The notes beneath the pieces were generated by a model. The model was given only the letters and a program-made list of their open reading frames with translations, did not search any database and had not been told where the DNA came from. A program made the position numbers and the translations under genes. 64,000 bases of DNA, from assembly GCA_027924585.1 (NCBI GenBank), contig BSBM01000597.1, positions 4,658,501 through 4,722,500 of the forward strand, in the 5' to 3' direction. The stretch is from Larix kaempferi (taxonomy: Eukaryota > Streptophyta > Pinopsida > Pinales > Pinaceae). Numbering within the stretch: position 1 is the first letter of the stretch; every line of letters starts with the position of its first letter. This document shows, in pieces, positions 1-11,119 of this stretch.

Positions 1-419
1 ATGCTTCTATTATATTTGTAGTGCTGGTTTGTTCTTATGCTTCTGTCGTGTATGCAATGTTGGTTTGTTTTTATGCTTATGTTCTTAGAATTTGCAGATA
101 TCTGCACTTGAAATGTGCAGTTTGCTATAAAGGTTTAAAGTTACAATGTCTTATTTGTTGGTTACATTCTTGTAATATAGTTGAGGTTGATTGTAAAATT
201 AATTCATAGTTTTCGTAAAGTATTGATCAGTGTAAAATTATGCAATTATGCTTCCTTTTGCAAAAATGTTATGATCATTGTTTCATTAAATTTGTTTTTG
301 CTTAAATATTTTTATATTTTAAAACTAGTTACATATATTTATTCATTGAATATTGACAAATGTAAAATCATGTTTCTTTTTCTCAATTATACAAGCTTGT
401 AATTACAGTTTCAAAACAA
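1..419. other. AT/T-rich intergenic DNA
   Basis: Low-complexity, T-rich sequence. The short open frames here have no recognisable motif and look like chance. I see no gene in it. Confidence 0.6.
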
Positions 420-465
420 TCTCTTGGCGCTTCAACACTTTCTCTTCTCCTGTCGTAGTAGCATA

Positions 466-488
466 TGGCAATGTCGGCGACATTGCCA
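466..488. repeat. Near-perfect short palindrome
   Basis: Two 11-base arms (TGGCAATGTCG and its complement) flank a single central base, in a locally GC-richer patch. It could form a hairpin. No function is suggested by the surroundings. Confidence 0.6.
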
Positions 489-523
489 CTACGTGGCTCT
501 TGCTTCTTTAAATGCTTATTAAA

Positions 524-1893
524 GAAGGAATCTAAGTCATTGCTAGTTTTCGATTATAAATTAATTTGAGCGTCATTAGGAGATTTCGACTCACGCATTG
601 AAATAAGAATCATAAACAGAGGCTAATTTTAATTCACTCTTTGGGAAGAGATGGTGATCTCTTATATAAACATGTTCACTTATTCATTTTGGTTAGAAAG
701 GAACCAAAATATTTTTAAAAGTGGAATAACCTAAGTCACCTGAGTAAAATGACCCCACTCACCTTCATTTAAGAAAAAAATGTTTATAATATTAAGGAAT
801 CAATTATTTCTAAAATTTGGTTAGTAAGCTATGCCAAGATGTTTATATTGAACAATCAAAATGTGAAAATCGATGGAATAATCATGACTAACTAGTATTT
901 TTTTGTTGTGGAGAAGAAGAATCTCATAGAAAGTGATCCTTCAACTCAAAAGTTGGAACCACTATAATTCAATGGGAAAGATATATTCTTAGATGAAAAA
1001 CAATTGATAGCCAAGTAATTTCTCTATATGTAACATATGCAACGTTATGGTAACTGTATATGCAATGTTATGGATGTGGAATCTCAAAGTTAATACAATG
1101 TTTCATTTGTAAACACTTACTAGTTGTCTTTTTTTAGATTGAAGATAAAATTTATTCTCCAATTTGGATCTCCTTAAAACTATTATTGATAATTGTATGA
1201 ATGTTTTGAATATGATTTTTCTAATCTTCATTTTTTAAAATTCTTACAAGGAAGGAATCCAAGTCATTGTTGGTTTTCAATTATAAATTGATTTAAGTTC
1301 CACTGGGAGATTTCGACTCACCCATTGAATTATGGATCATGGACAAAGGGTAATTTTAATTCACTCTTTGGGAAGAGATTGTGATCCCTTATATAAAGTT
1401 TTACACTTATTAATTTTGGTTGGAAAGGAACCAAAATATTTTTACAAGTGGGTTTGGAATAACCCAAGTCACCTAAGCAGAATAACCCCACTCACCTTCA
1501 TTTAGGAAAATAATTATTTATAATATTAAGGAAACAAATATTTTAAAAAATGGGCTAGTCAATGATGCCAAGGTTGGATATTGAACAAACAAAATGTGAA
1601 AACAAAATGTGAAAGTCGATGGAATAATAATGACTAACTACTATTTTTTTGTTGTGGAGAAGAGGAACCTTTTAGAAAGTGATCCTTCAACTCAAAAGTT
1701 GGAATCACCATACATTGTGACTCTCGCCCTATGGACAAGAATTCACAATGGGAAATATATATTCTTAGATGACAAGCAATTGGTATCCAAGTAATTTCTC
1801 TATAATATTAGAAGTGTAGGGAATCTGTATATGCAACATTATGGATGCAGAATCTCAAAGTTAATACAATATTTCATTTGTAAATAATTATTA
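524..1893. repeat. Diverged tandem duplication, about 730-770 bp period
   Basis: A block starting GAAGGAATC at 524 recurs at 1251. The two copies stay alignable through shared phrases such as the one around GATTTCGACTCAC and the one at 1079 and 1850 (GAATCTCAAAGTTAATACAA). Copy 1 spans about 524-1130 and copy 2 about 1251-1893, with indels. A 61-codon open frame in copy 2 (1609-1794) has a stop-broken counterpart in copy 1. I recognise no protein family; it may be a transposon fragment upstream of the gypsy relic. Confidence 0.7.
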
Positions 1894-2097
1894 GTACATC
1901 TTAGAAACTTATTAATCTTTGGTTCAATTTGTTTGTTGATATTTTGGATAGCGAAGACTTAACTCAGAATTTGTGGAATACTCTTCAAATATTTGGGAGG
2001 GAAATGAAGGAGGACGATATGATCTTATCTAATCTCACTGAGACAAAGACTAATACCATAAGGCATAGAAAGAAAGGATGCTAAGGAATTCTGATTG

Positions 2098-2658
2098 GAT
2101 AAGCAGGTAGATGTATATGATATTAAGGATGTCATGATGGATTTGGGGTTAGATGTTAATATCCTTCCTAATAAATTGTGGGAGGCTATGGGGATCCATC
2201 AATTAGTGTTTTCACCTATCTAGTTGTGAATGGTCAATCAATATCAAATATTTCTTATTGGAAGGTTGGGCAATGTGGAAGTTGATTTAGTCGGGGTAAG
2301 ATCCTCATCCCACTTGAAATTGATTGAAATAATGGACAAAACAAACCCTTATTAAGGTTTGTTGGGGATATATTAAACCTATGAGAACTATGGCATAATC
2401 AATTTGAAGAATGAGACTATGACATTAGAATCTAATAGAATGCGAGTTACCCAACCCTTGGATCCATACCAAGGACCTCCTTATACTAGTCCTATCAATG
2501 ATACTATGGAGAGTGATGTTTTAGATCAAATATACAACCTTATAGTAGGAAAAAGTAATGGTTATATTAATCCCACAATAGATGGTTTAGTCAGTTGGAG
2601 GAGTAGTCATTCTTTTGACAATGATTCAGAGGAGGCTTTGAATGAATGGAAAAATTGA
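2098..2658 (+). pseudogene. Ty3/gypsy aspartic protease segment (relic)
   Basis: One frame reads, with four stops, through a retropepsin-like segment. The active-site region at about 2137-2160 reads MMDLGLDVNILP, where retropepsins have Asp-Ser/Thr-Gly followed by a hydrophobic strand, so the middle residue is now Leu. Downstream a second hydrophobic block (VEVDLVGVRS) and a segment ending in TQPLDPYQGPPYTSP fit the C-terminal side and linker of plant gypsy proteases. The last 84 codons (2404-2658) are open. It belongs to the same old element as the RT, RNase H and integrase relics up to 19890. Stops and the altered motif make it inactive. Family call by eye. Confidence 0.7.
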
Positions 2659-2729
2659 ATGCATGAAATCTCATCTCGATGTTGCGCAACTATTAAGTAT
2701 TTTAGATGGGTTGGGGTTTAAATTACGAG

Positions 2730-3240
2730 CCCTCTAATTTATCATGGTGTTTTAGATCTGAATGAATTCTTTACATAACTGAGTATTAGAGTCTTAGATG
2801 AACACAGGATCCTTGTAATGAATGTTGCGCTCCAAGGAAGTCCTACAAGAAGGTGGAGCACTCATAAGGATAACCTTCACTCCTGGTCATCAATGCAAAT
2901 AGATATGATCCACAAGTTTGTTTCTTTTCCTCACCATGAATGTTTGGATACCTAGAGTGAAGTACCTCAAGCGCCTCTAAACACGTAGATTTATAATGGA
3001 GACTCTAATCCTTTCATCTTTGTGGAACATTGTATGCAACATTGGGAAGGGGAGGGACTACCGTCCGATATTTGGGTCCATAAGTTTATCCAATATCTAA
3101 GTCCCTTACCCCAAGCATGGTACTTACACAAGGAAACCCAAAGATAGACTATGGATTGGAAAACTTTGCAAACTCGGTTTTTTGAAGACTTCTCTTTCGT
3201 TGGAAAGTTTGAACATGTTGCCATGCTCTGAAGTTGATTG
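2730..3240 (+). pseudogene. Ty3/gypsy tandem gag-like segments (relic)
   Basis: Two capsid-type segments follow one another. The first (about 2735-2935) contains LQGSPTRRWSTHKDNLHSW then a Phe-Val end, matching the Trp/His/Trp pattern of retrotransposon gag. The second (about 2960-3240) has a GDSNPFIFVEHCMQHWEGEG block, then LSPLPQAWYLHKETQ and a TMDWKTLQTRFFEDF block, the usual helix pattern of the same family. Both have stops. They lie after the protease and before RT, the reverse of the canonical gag-protease-RT order. The minus-strand element at 57810-57200 has the same pair in the same place. From 3240 to 3550 the reading frames are too decayed to assign. Confidence 0.62.
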
Positions 3241-3549
3241 AAGAAGCCCTTTTTAGTGACAAGTTTTGGAATGAAATGAATCCATATTTTTTCCTTTGTA
3301 TTAGGAATTGATCCATATACAAGTTCCCTATTATCAGACAAAAGTGCCTCTCTCTTGTGGAAAGATTAATTGAGATCCAAATGACATGCATTTATCATTT
3401 AAAGAGAGAGGGAGGGTTCCAGGATCGTCTAGGAGAAAAAATAAGAAGCTACTATTATTTCTTATATGTGATCCCCAAAGTTGTATAAATTTAGAATTGG
3501 GATAGACAAAAAAACCTAGAATGGCCTCCATAGGTAATTATTGAGATTA

Positions 3550-4339
3550 TCAAACTGTGTATAAGATTGTTTCTCTTCTAAATTAAAGGAGTGCAAGGAC
3601 TTATTTCTGCAAAGATTTACCAACCTAAAATGGATTCAAGGAGAGTTGGGGAAATGAATATTACCCTTAAACCTGATGTTAATCCCTTCAAACATCATTC
3701 TTATCAACTCAATCCCCGCATTAAGGAAAAGGTGAAAAAGGATATTGATTGCATGTTAGTTGTTGGTCTTATTTTTTTGGAATCGATTAGTCCTATAGTA
3801 ATTTAGAGAAAAAAAACGACACAAATTACATCCAGGTCTATGTTGATTATTGCAGTCGTAATTCAGCCTCTGTAAATGATCCATTTCCTACTCCATTGAT
3901 TAATTAGGTATTGGACTAGGTGGCAAGGAAGGAGGTGTATTATTTTACATATGGAGGTCTTAGATTGTTTTTCTTCTAAAGGAGTGTACGAGGAATTATT
4001 TTTATAAAGCTTTACCAACCTAAAAGGGATTCAAGGAGAGTTGGGTAAATGAAGATTACCCTTAAACCTGATGCTAAGCCCATAAAACATCATTCTTATC
4101 AGTTCAATCCTGACATTAAGGAAAAGGTGAAAAAGGATATTGACCACATGTTAGTTGTTGGTCTTATTTTTTTGGAATGGATTAGTCCTATAGTAATTTA
4201 GAGAAAAAAAAGGGACACAAACTACATTGAGGTCTGTGATTATTGAAGTCTTAATTTAGCCTCTGTAAATTATCCACTTCCTACTCCATTCACTGATGAG
4301 GTGTTGGACCAAGTGGCAATGAAGGATGCATATTCTTTT
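3550..4339 (+). repeat. 395-bp tandem duplication of the gypsy RT N-terminus
   Basis: The sequence around TTTACCAACCTAAAA at 3616 repeats at 4011, a 395-base step. Each copy covers the RT entry segment (KPDVNPFKHHSYQLNPRIKEK in copy 1) and the same AATTTAGAGAAAAAAA stop-containing stretch. The shared stop shows the element was already broken, or mutated early, before duplicating. Only the second copy runs on into the rest of RT. Confidence 0.8.
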
Positions 4340-4495
4340 ACATATGGATTTTCAGGGTACCATCAAGTAAGAATTGTGGAAGAAGAAAAACATAAGACTA
4401 CCTTCACAATCGAATGGGGTTCCTTTACTTAAACTGTTATTCACTTTGGATTTAAGAATGTACTGATTGTCTTCTCCGGGATTATGATTGTTGCA
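3591..4495 (+). pseudogene. Ty3/gypsy reverse transcriptase, 5' part (relic)
   Basis: The first RT copy (3591-3806) carries the typical entry sequence ending LKPDVNPFKHHSYQLNP. The second runs through PLPTPFTDEVLDQVAMKDAYSFTYGFSGYHQVRI at about 4270-4375, the finger/palm part of RT with the SGYHQ motif. The frame continues to FSGIMIVA at 4495, where the copia element is inserted. The missing continuation (FKEFIYK, then MDDW) begins at 17746, so this is one RT cut in two. It contains in-frame stops and is dead. Confidence 0.8.
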
Positions 4496-5919
4496 TGTTT
4501 AAAATATTGTTTTCATTGATATCAAAGACAAGGAAACTATAGATAGAAATTGCAACATGAATATTATTGGAAACATTGGTTTTGGATGCCTAGTTTGGAT
4601 ACCCTACATTTGAAGGAATTTTTACTCTATAAAATTAACTCAAATTTGAGTATAAATTACATGGTTTGAAACCTTGTTCCAATACCTTTCCAACGGTATA
4701 TGGAAGTCCCTCTAAATCCATAGGAATGAGAAGATATGAAAGAATTTGTAAAGGAAAACCAGCCAAAATGTTATGTCGTCCCTAGCAGGATATTGTACAA
4801 TGTTATGTCGGCCCAGAAAGTGATGTGAGACCTGTATAAATAAGTGGATTGCTCTTTTGATTTTATCATACATCCAAGGGAGTATAGATCTTTTAAAAGG
4901 TGCACAATTCCAAAGAGAAGATGAATTATTTGGGGTTCTTGAAGATGATTTCTTGGATTTTACTGAAGATGCTCTGAATTCTTGAAGATGTTTTTAAAGG
5001 ATTTCTAAGGAGGCGGAGGTGCACCTTGTGAAGAGGAAGGGATGTTTTCTTGCGGGTTCTTCTCTGGTTAAAAGAAGGTATTGTCATGGATGTGTAGTAA
5101 CCAAGGTTATATTGCGCAATGTAGAGTGCGACAGTGTGACAGTTGTGAAGGTTAGTTTGCGAAGTGTAGAGTGAGATCGTGTGATAATTACGAAGGCTAT
5201 ATTGCGGAGTGTACTGACTGTGACAGTGTGATAGTTGTGAAGATTATCTTGCGCAATTCATAGTGCGGTGGTGTGATATTTGTGAAGATTATATTGCACA
5301 GTCTAGAGTGTTATAGGAAAGTTGGTGTTTATTACATAATCTAGGATTGTCATGCATCGAACAGAGTGCGCGGAGTAGAGTGAGTAGAGAAGAGTGCACA
5401 AAGTAGAGTGTGACAGAGCAGAGTGCGAATGTAGTCAATATTGTCTTGCATGACAAAACATAGTGCAACAAATAAGGTTTTGTGCAGTACATCAATACAA
5501 AATCCAGGGAGTTGGTTCTTCCTTCTAGTTGGTGCTAGAGAATTCAGGGAGTTAGTGCTTCCTTCTAGTTGGTGCTGGAGAATATAAGGAGTTGGAGGCT
5601 TCCTTCTAGTTGGTTCTAGAGAATCTAGGGTGTTGGTGCCTCCTACAAGTCGGTGCTTGTAAACTTGGGAGATTCGTGTATCCAGCAGATAGGTGTATGC
5701 AAATCATTGTAATCATTGTTTTAGAAAGAACATATTTCCATGGTTTTCTCCCTTATTGTGTTTCCAAATTAAAATCTTGTGTCTCTCGTATTGTGCATTT
5801 TTTGTTTATTGTTGCTCAATGTGATGGAAGGCTAATGTGAATGGTAAATAAGTTTCGAAAGTGTAAAATATGGCCTATACTAATTCACCCCCCTCTCAGT
5901 ATAACTGAATATTCCAACA
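4496..5919 (+). repeat. 5' LTR of the copia element
   Basis: Starts TGTTTAAAATATTG and ends ATTCCAACA, matching the start at 13066 and the end at 17740. It has a TATA box (TATAAATA, 4836-4843). Two internal minisatellites are visible: a unit of about 46 bp built on GTAGAGTGCGACAGTGTGA (about 5100-5310) and a unit of about 35 bp built on TTCCTTCTAGTTGGTGCT (about 5510-5650). Confidence 0.9.
4836..4843 (+). promoter_or_regulatory. LTR TATA box
   Basis: TATAAATA in the 5' LTR. The 3' LTR has the same site as TATATAAATA at 16656-16665. This is where the LTR's own RNA polymerase II promoter would sit, so R would begin roughly 30 bases downstream. Confidence 0.6.
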
Positions 5920-5921
5920 AT

Positions 5922-5938
5922 TGGTATCATATAAGCAG
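5922..5938 (+). other. Primer binding site (initiator Met tRNA type)
   Basis: TGGTATCATATAAGCAGG-like sequence two bases after the LTR end. It resembles the TGGTATCAGAGC start common to plant copia elements primed by initiator methionine tRNA, with a few substitutions. Confidence 0.8.
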
Positions 5939-5989
5939 GTTCCTTCAGAAACAGTTTAATCACTGGAAGGAAGATCACTGCACATACAT

Positions 5990-7960
5990 GGATAAACTGG
6001 AAGGTATGTTAACAAAAAGGACACCAAATATTGGTGGATCTAATTATGCTTTCTGGAGCATAAGAATGGAAGTATTTTTGCAGTCAGTTGGACTTGATAT
6101 TTGGAAGGTATTTGAGAATGGTTATAAATATCCAAATACTCCACCAACATATGCATCTGAGAAAAATATTTATGAATGCAATGAAAAATCTAAAAATGAA
6201 ATATTGAGTGGTCTAGGATATTTGGAGTTTACAAAATTCCATGTAGTGTAAATAAGAAAAACAAATGTGGGACAAACTCCAAAATATCTATGAAAGGGAT
6301 GACATGGTAAAAAGGGAAAAACTACAAATTCATAGAGGACAGTTTGAAAGCCTCAAGATGAAGGAAGTTGAAAATATTACAGCTTAATTTATTTGTGTGG
6401 ATGAAGCAGTCAACACCCTCAAAGGTATTGGAGAAGAAGTTAAAGAATAAATAGTTGTACAAAAGGTGTTGAGAACTCTGTCCATGAGGTTTGATTCCAA
6501 TGTCTCAATCCTAGAAGATATAAAGGATATTGACAAATTTACAATGGATGAACTGCATGGAATTCTCACTGCTTATGAGATGAGAATTGATAAAGAAAAC
6601 CCTTCAAGGCTTCAAAGAAGACAAAAGGCTGCAAGCAAGAGTCAAGTAAGAGTTCCTCTGATGAATATGATGATGAATAAGCAAACTTTGTGTAGAAACT
6701 CAAGAGAGGTTGTGGAAAATAAAAACGTAAGTTTCCTTTTAATTGTTTTTAGTGTGGTAAAATAGGACACTTTGCTTCTAAATGTCCTTATAAAGAAAGA
6801 AGTGACGGTGATGATGAGGAAGATCATAGTAACAAATAAAGGAGGAATATTTACAAAAGAGGAAAATAAGAAAATAAGAAAAGGTTCAATAATCAAAAGA
6901 AGAGTCTCTATTCTAAAGAATATAGTAGCTCGTCAGATGAAGATGATAGTGACAATGATACAAGAGATCTACTCTCCATGGCATTATATGAAGAACTTGA
7001 AAATGAAAACTCTAAAGATGAAGTGAATGTTGAAGTAGACTGTGAAGGAGAGGTTATTAGTGCCTTAGATGACTTGAGGAAAGCAAGAAAGAAGAATAAG
7101 AAGCTAAAGGAACAACTACTAAAGTATGAAGAAGAAGTGATTAAAGATTAAAAATAAAAATCAGCTAGAAGAAGATCTAATAGGACAACTAAAATAAAGG
7201 GAGAAACAGTGTGTGGAATTGGAGGATAAAAATGTCTCTTTGAGAAAGGAATTGTAGAGAGTGAGTCCTAATTAAGCTATCACAAGAGATTTGGATGTAG
7301 TACTAAAGCATTAAAAGAAATCATCAATAGACAAAGACCATCTTCTGATAGGTCTGGACTAGGATATGGACAAGAAAATGTTAATGAAGATTCAAGCTCA
7401 ATGGTACCTAACCATGAAGCAGAAACACAAATTTATGCAGGTGTGCTCAAGAGTTCTATCAAAAGGGAAGACAACAATCTCAAAAGGAAGGACAACCAAC
7501 AATCACCTCACATGAACAAACAAGTTGTTCCACCTAGAACACTTCTTATTACCAGGTATCAAACTTTGTTTTTGGGTCTTTGTTAATTTTTGCAACAATT
7601 TTGGTCATAAAGGTGTAAATTGTAGAGCTTATGCAAAAGATGATTTTGAGAGAAATAGAAATTCCTATAAACTCTCCAAGGTTAGTCATGTGAACAATGA
7701 AATTAGAAATCCTAATGGATTTATGAATGGAAACCTCAATCCCTTTGATCCCTTGGAACTCAACATTGAATTCTAAAAATGTCACAATTATGGCCATAAA
7801 GCTCAGGAATGTAAAAACAAGTTGATGATTGTCCAACAAAATGTAATCAATGATTCCTATTCTAAACATGAGAAATACTAGATACAAAAATTTGGCAAAG
7901 AAAGACAGAAAAAACAAGCTAAGAAGAATGTGATCTAGCCTTACATGCTCAAAGAAAAAG
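5990..7960 (+). pseudogene. Copia gag (relic) with three zinc-knuckle remnants
   Basis: The likely start is the ATG at 5989, giving MDKLEGMLTKRTPNIGG and then NYAFWSIRMEVFLQS, the N-terminal pattern of copia gag proteins. Stops and shifts follow (for example after 6251). A first CCHC knuckle at about 6744-6795 reads CGKIGHFASKCPYK, with a stop between its first two cysteines. Two further knuckle-like motifs lie at about 7590-7625 (NNFGHKGVNC) and 7777-7815 (CHNYGHKAQEC). Between them is a Lys/Glu-rich stretch likely to be coiled coil. It would form the capsid and bind RNA, but is not translatable as a whole. Confidence 0.8.
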
Positions 7961-8285
7961 GTATCATTGGTATATCAACAGTGGCTACCCCAAACATATG
8001 ACAAGAAATAAAGATATATTTCTAGATCTTAAAAGGGAAAATGGAGATAGTGTTTACTTTGGAGATGATGGCTCTGCCAAAATTCTTGGAAAAGGCATAG
8101 TAAGTCTTGGGAGTGAAAAGGCTAAAGCATAAAATGTATTGCTTGTTGAAAATATGAAGCATAATCTTCTCAGTGTCAGACAAATGTGTGATCAAGGGCA
8201 AATCCTCACTTTTGACTCTTAGAAATGTAAAATAAGGAAGGAAGACTTGGGTATATTAGTAGCAACAACATCCATAAATCGAAAT
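7961..8285 (+). pseudogene. Copia aspartic protease (relic, active-site Asp lost)
   Basis: The segment begins WYINSGYPKHMT at 7968, where copia proteases have W-x-x-D-S-G-x-x-x-H-M. The catalytic Asp codon is AAC (Asn) at 7977-7979. The rest, including VYFGDDGSAKILGKG and NLLSVRQMCDQG, matches the family. Two stops interrupt it. The missing catalytic residue alone would abolish polyprotein processing. Confidence 0.8.
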
Positions 8286-8286
8286 A

Positions 8287-9395
8287 ATGTGTACACCTCG
8301 GATAAGAGAAAAGAAGAAAAATTGGTGTATGGGACAAGTAGATGAAAGTTGGCTTTGGAACAGAAGAATGGGTCATATAAACTTTGACAATTTGGTTAAT
8401 ATCAACAAACGGAAAGCAGTAGGAGACATACCTAAAATTAGAAATCCCTCAAATTCTATTTGCAAGCATTGTTTACATGGAAAACAAACAAGAGTAAACT
8501 TCAAGACAAAAAAATATATTCTACAACCAAACCTTTAGAACTAGTGCATACTGATCTTTGTGGGCCAACAAGAACAAAAGGTATAAATGGAGAGTCTTAC
8601 TTTATTCTCTTCATTGATGACTATACTAGATTGACTTGGGTCTCTTTTCTCAAAAGAAAATTAGAAGCTTTTGAGATGTTCAAATTTTTTAAAGAAGTAA
8701 TTGAGAATGAAATTGACTTAAAAGTCAAGTGCCTAAGATCAGATACTGAGGGTGAGCATACCTCAAATGAATTTGAAGAATTATATGAGAAACATGTAAT
8801 TAGGAGATAGTTCTCAGCTACTAGGACTCCACAACAAAATGGGGTAGTAGAGAGGAAGAACAAGTCTATGTAGGATATTGCTAGAACAGTGCTAAATGAC
8901 TCCAAGATGTCTGACATTTTTTGGACCCAAGCAATTCATGCTACTATCCATATTTTAAAGAGGGGAAAAATAAGTGTTGATAGCAACAAAAAATATTATG
9001 AACTTTGGAAAGGCATACCAACAACAGTTAAACACTTTATGGTGTTTGGGAGCAAATGCTACGTCAAAAGAAATGATGGAAATTTGGGAAATTTTGACTC
9101 TAGGTATGATGAAGGCATCTTTCTTAGCTACTCCTGTAGAAGCAAGGCTTATAAATGCTATAATTTGAGGCTAAAAAAGATGGTGGAAATCCCAGATGTG
9201 AAAGTAGATGAAACAATGATGCACAGATCAAGAAGACTGGTGGACATGGATGAAGATGATCAGCTAATAGTTGAACAACAAGTAGAAGGATCACAAGATG
9301 AAGAGAAACAAAAAGAACGACAAGAATAAGTATAGCAAGAAGAAAAAGAAGAAATTGAAACACCAGATACAAAGGCTCCTTATAGGTATGTTCAA
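8287..9395 (+). pseudogene. Copia integrase (relic)
   Basis: The zinc-binding part reads RRMGHINFDNL then CKHCLHGKQT (8340-8500). The catalytic core begins LELVHTDLCGP at about 8538 and includes FIDDYTRLTWVSFLK. The second Asp is in LRSDTEGEH (family form DNGGE), and the Glu is in GVVERKN at about 8845, after a stop. The C-terminal part (FGSKCYVKRND, then EGIFLSYS) is open at 8889-9329. It would have inserted the cDNA. Stops and frame changes at 8538, 8810 and 8871 break it. Confidence 0.85.
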
Positions 9396-9413
9396 AAGAA
9401 CCATTTTGAACCA

Positions 9414-9818
9414 GGGTTGGCAGGCACGGGTGGAGTATTGTATGACTCGGAAGGAAATAAAAAGAAATATTATGCATGGTGATTCAGAAGAAGGACAAAT
9501 AATAACGTAGAATGGTTATCTTTAATAAAAGGATTGGAGATTGCAAGGGATGAGGGCCTCATAGAATTAATAGTCTTAGGGGACTCAATGTTGGTGATTA
9601 GAGATGCTCGAAATTTGATCACAAATTGCAATATCCCTGCTTCTAAAATCCATTGTATCCTAAAGTGCCTAGTCAACGAATTCACCACCATAAAATTTCT
9701 TCACATCTTGAGAGTCCACAATCAGAAGGCATACACTATGGAAAATTGTGGCGTTACGCAGGATCGCGGTGTATTGGTTAGCAATCAGATGGTTACTCAC
9801 CAGGTTTGGATCCCTTAG
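9414..9818 (+). pseudogene. Truncated RNase H domain in the inserted retrocopy
   Basis: The translation starts GLAGTGGVLYDSEGN, inside the first strand region of an RNase H type 1 fold, so the first catalytic Asp is missing. The second acidic residue (Glu in NNNVEWLSLIKGLE) and third (Asp in VLGDSMLVI) are present. The last Asp position, expected in a D-x-(L/M)-A motif, reads AYTMEN. One stop lies at about 9480. It parallels 61105-61500 nearly throughout. Plant LINE polyproteins can end in such a domain, which is one possible source. Confidence 0.75.
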
Positions 9819-10099
9819 CAAGATCATTGTTTTACCATGTTTACAACTAAAAAGAAGCTTTTAAATGTGGGTTGGAGGAAGCATAATCCATTGTCCCATG
9901 TATTAATCTTGACGGGTGATGAAGTATACCCTAATGTTTTTTACCCTCTCTTGCGCATTGGGAGGAGGGAAGATCGCACGCTGGAAGCACATGGCCTCCA
10001 CATGGTCAGCATGCAGGTCTTAATGGCAGCAGGGACGAGGATCGAGCAAGGTTTAATGGCAGAAGGGACGAGGAGTGAGCATTTAAAAGAGATGTGGTG

Positions 10100-10737
10100 G
10101 GTAGGAAGACAACACTATTTTCTTACATATGGAGAAAATGGCCAATTTGGGAGCACCTGTGAATTGTCATCTTTGCAGGAGAACCATCCCTCGCGCTGGT
10201 ATCCCTGCGGTCCCTAATTTTAGGAAGAAATACCCCTCTTTTCCATGGAGTTAGGGTGGTTCGTTTTTGTTTCAGCACAATCCCCAGACTGACTTCCAGG
10301 TGCAGAATTCATACTCGTTTCCTGTGGTAGATGGAGGCGGTTCAAGTACAGCTCAGGGAGCAGATAGGAAGCTTAAGAATATCGCAAAATATATGCATGA
10401 ACTAGAATCCCAAGTTTGCATTATGAGAGGGGGAAACTATGAAATTAAGAAAGCAATGCACCACATGTTCACCATAGCTCAAGCAACAAATAACGAGGTC
10501 CAAGAGAACAATAGCAAGCTCAATTTGAAGGTGGATAGTCTGGAATAAGTTTTGTACAACAAATTCCTTTGCTTGATCAATATGGACGCCCAAATTCGAG
10601 CGGTCCACTGTAAAGCCATAATTATTGAGAGAAAGATAGATGGAATGCGGTCTGAGATTCGAGAAATGAAGCAGGAACAGCTGAAGGAATGCGGTAACGA
10701 AGGAGGAGTTGAACCAGAGCTCCGTCATCAGCATTAG
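10100..10737 (+). pseudogene. Coiled-coil segment downstream of the RNase H fragment
   Basis: Frames at 10267-10548 and 10552-10737 give a Gln/Glu/Lys-rich helical protein (YMHELESQVCIMRGGNYEIK, then VQENNSKLNLKVDSLE). It matches the segment at 62195-62572 in layout and many residues (EDQICLIRNENFEIK there). Just upstream is a short CHLCRRTIPRAGIPAVPN motif, paired with CLHCRRPLSNSGG in the other copy, possibly a small zinc-binding site. Function unknown. Confidence 0.55.
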
Positions 10738-11119
10738 CTTGCAGCTCGGGTGACTTCTCATGTTTTTTGGGCATCTCTTTGATCATGGTTTAGTATGAAA
10801 TGGAGAACTTTCAATATGGTTTTGAGAAACATCATGGTAGCAATTTTGGGTTTTTTTGTATCACGCAGGAGATGAAAGTTGAATATTGAAACCTCTATGT
10901 ATTGTTTCTGCGTAAAGCTCCTAGGGCAGTTTATTCGTCTTTATAGTTGTAGTAGGTTATAATTGTGCTATGTTAGCTGCAGAATGGTAAATGATGAATA
11001 TAGAGACTAGCTAGCTCCTCAACAACAAACCATCTCTCTCACTATGTATCTATGTTTTTACTCTCTTTTTATTTATAAAATCTCTCAACCGTTCTTGTGA
11101 AAAAAAAGAACCATTCTGA

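Larger units (their letters stand above)
9394..11119 (+). mobile_element. Retrocopy-like insertion encoding RNase H fragment and coiled coil
   Basis: The copia coding sequence is interrupted between KNHFE and KNHSEDL. AAAAGAACCATTTTGA at 9394-9409 is repeated as AAAAGAACCATTCTGA at 11104-11119, a 16-base duplication with one mismatch. The insert (about 9410-11103) ends in a short A run, consistent with target-primed reverse transcription of an RNA, as for LINEs or processed retrocopies. It has no LTRs or terminal inverted repeats. A second copy of the same sequence family is at 61105. Confidence 0.82.
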
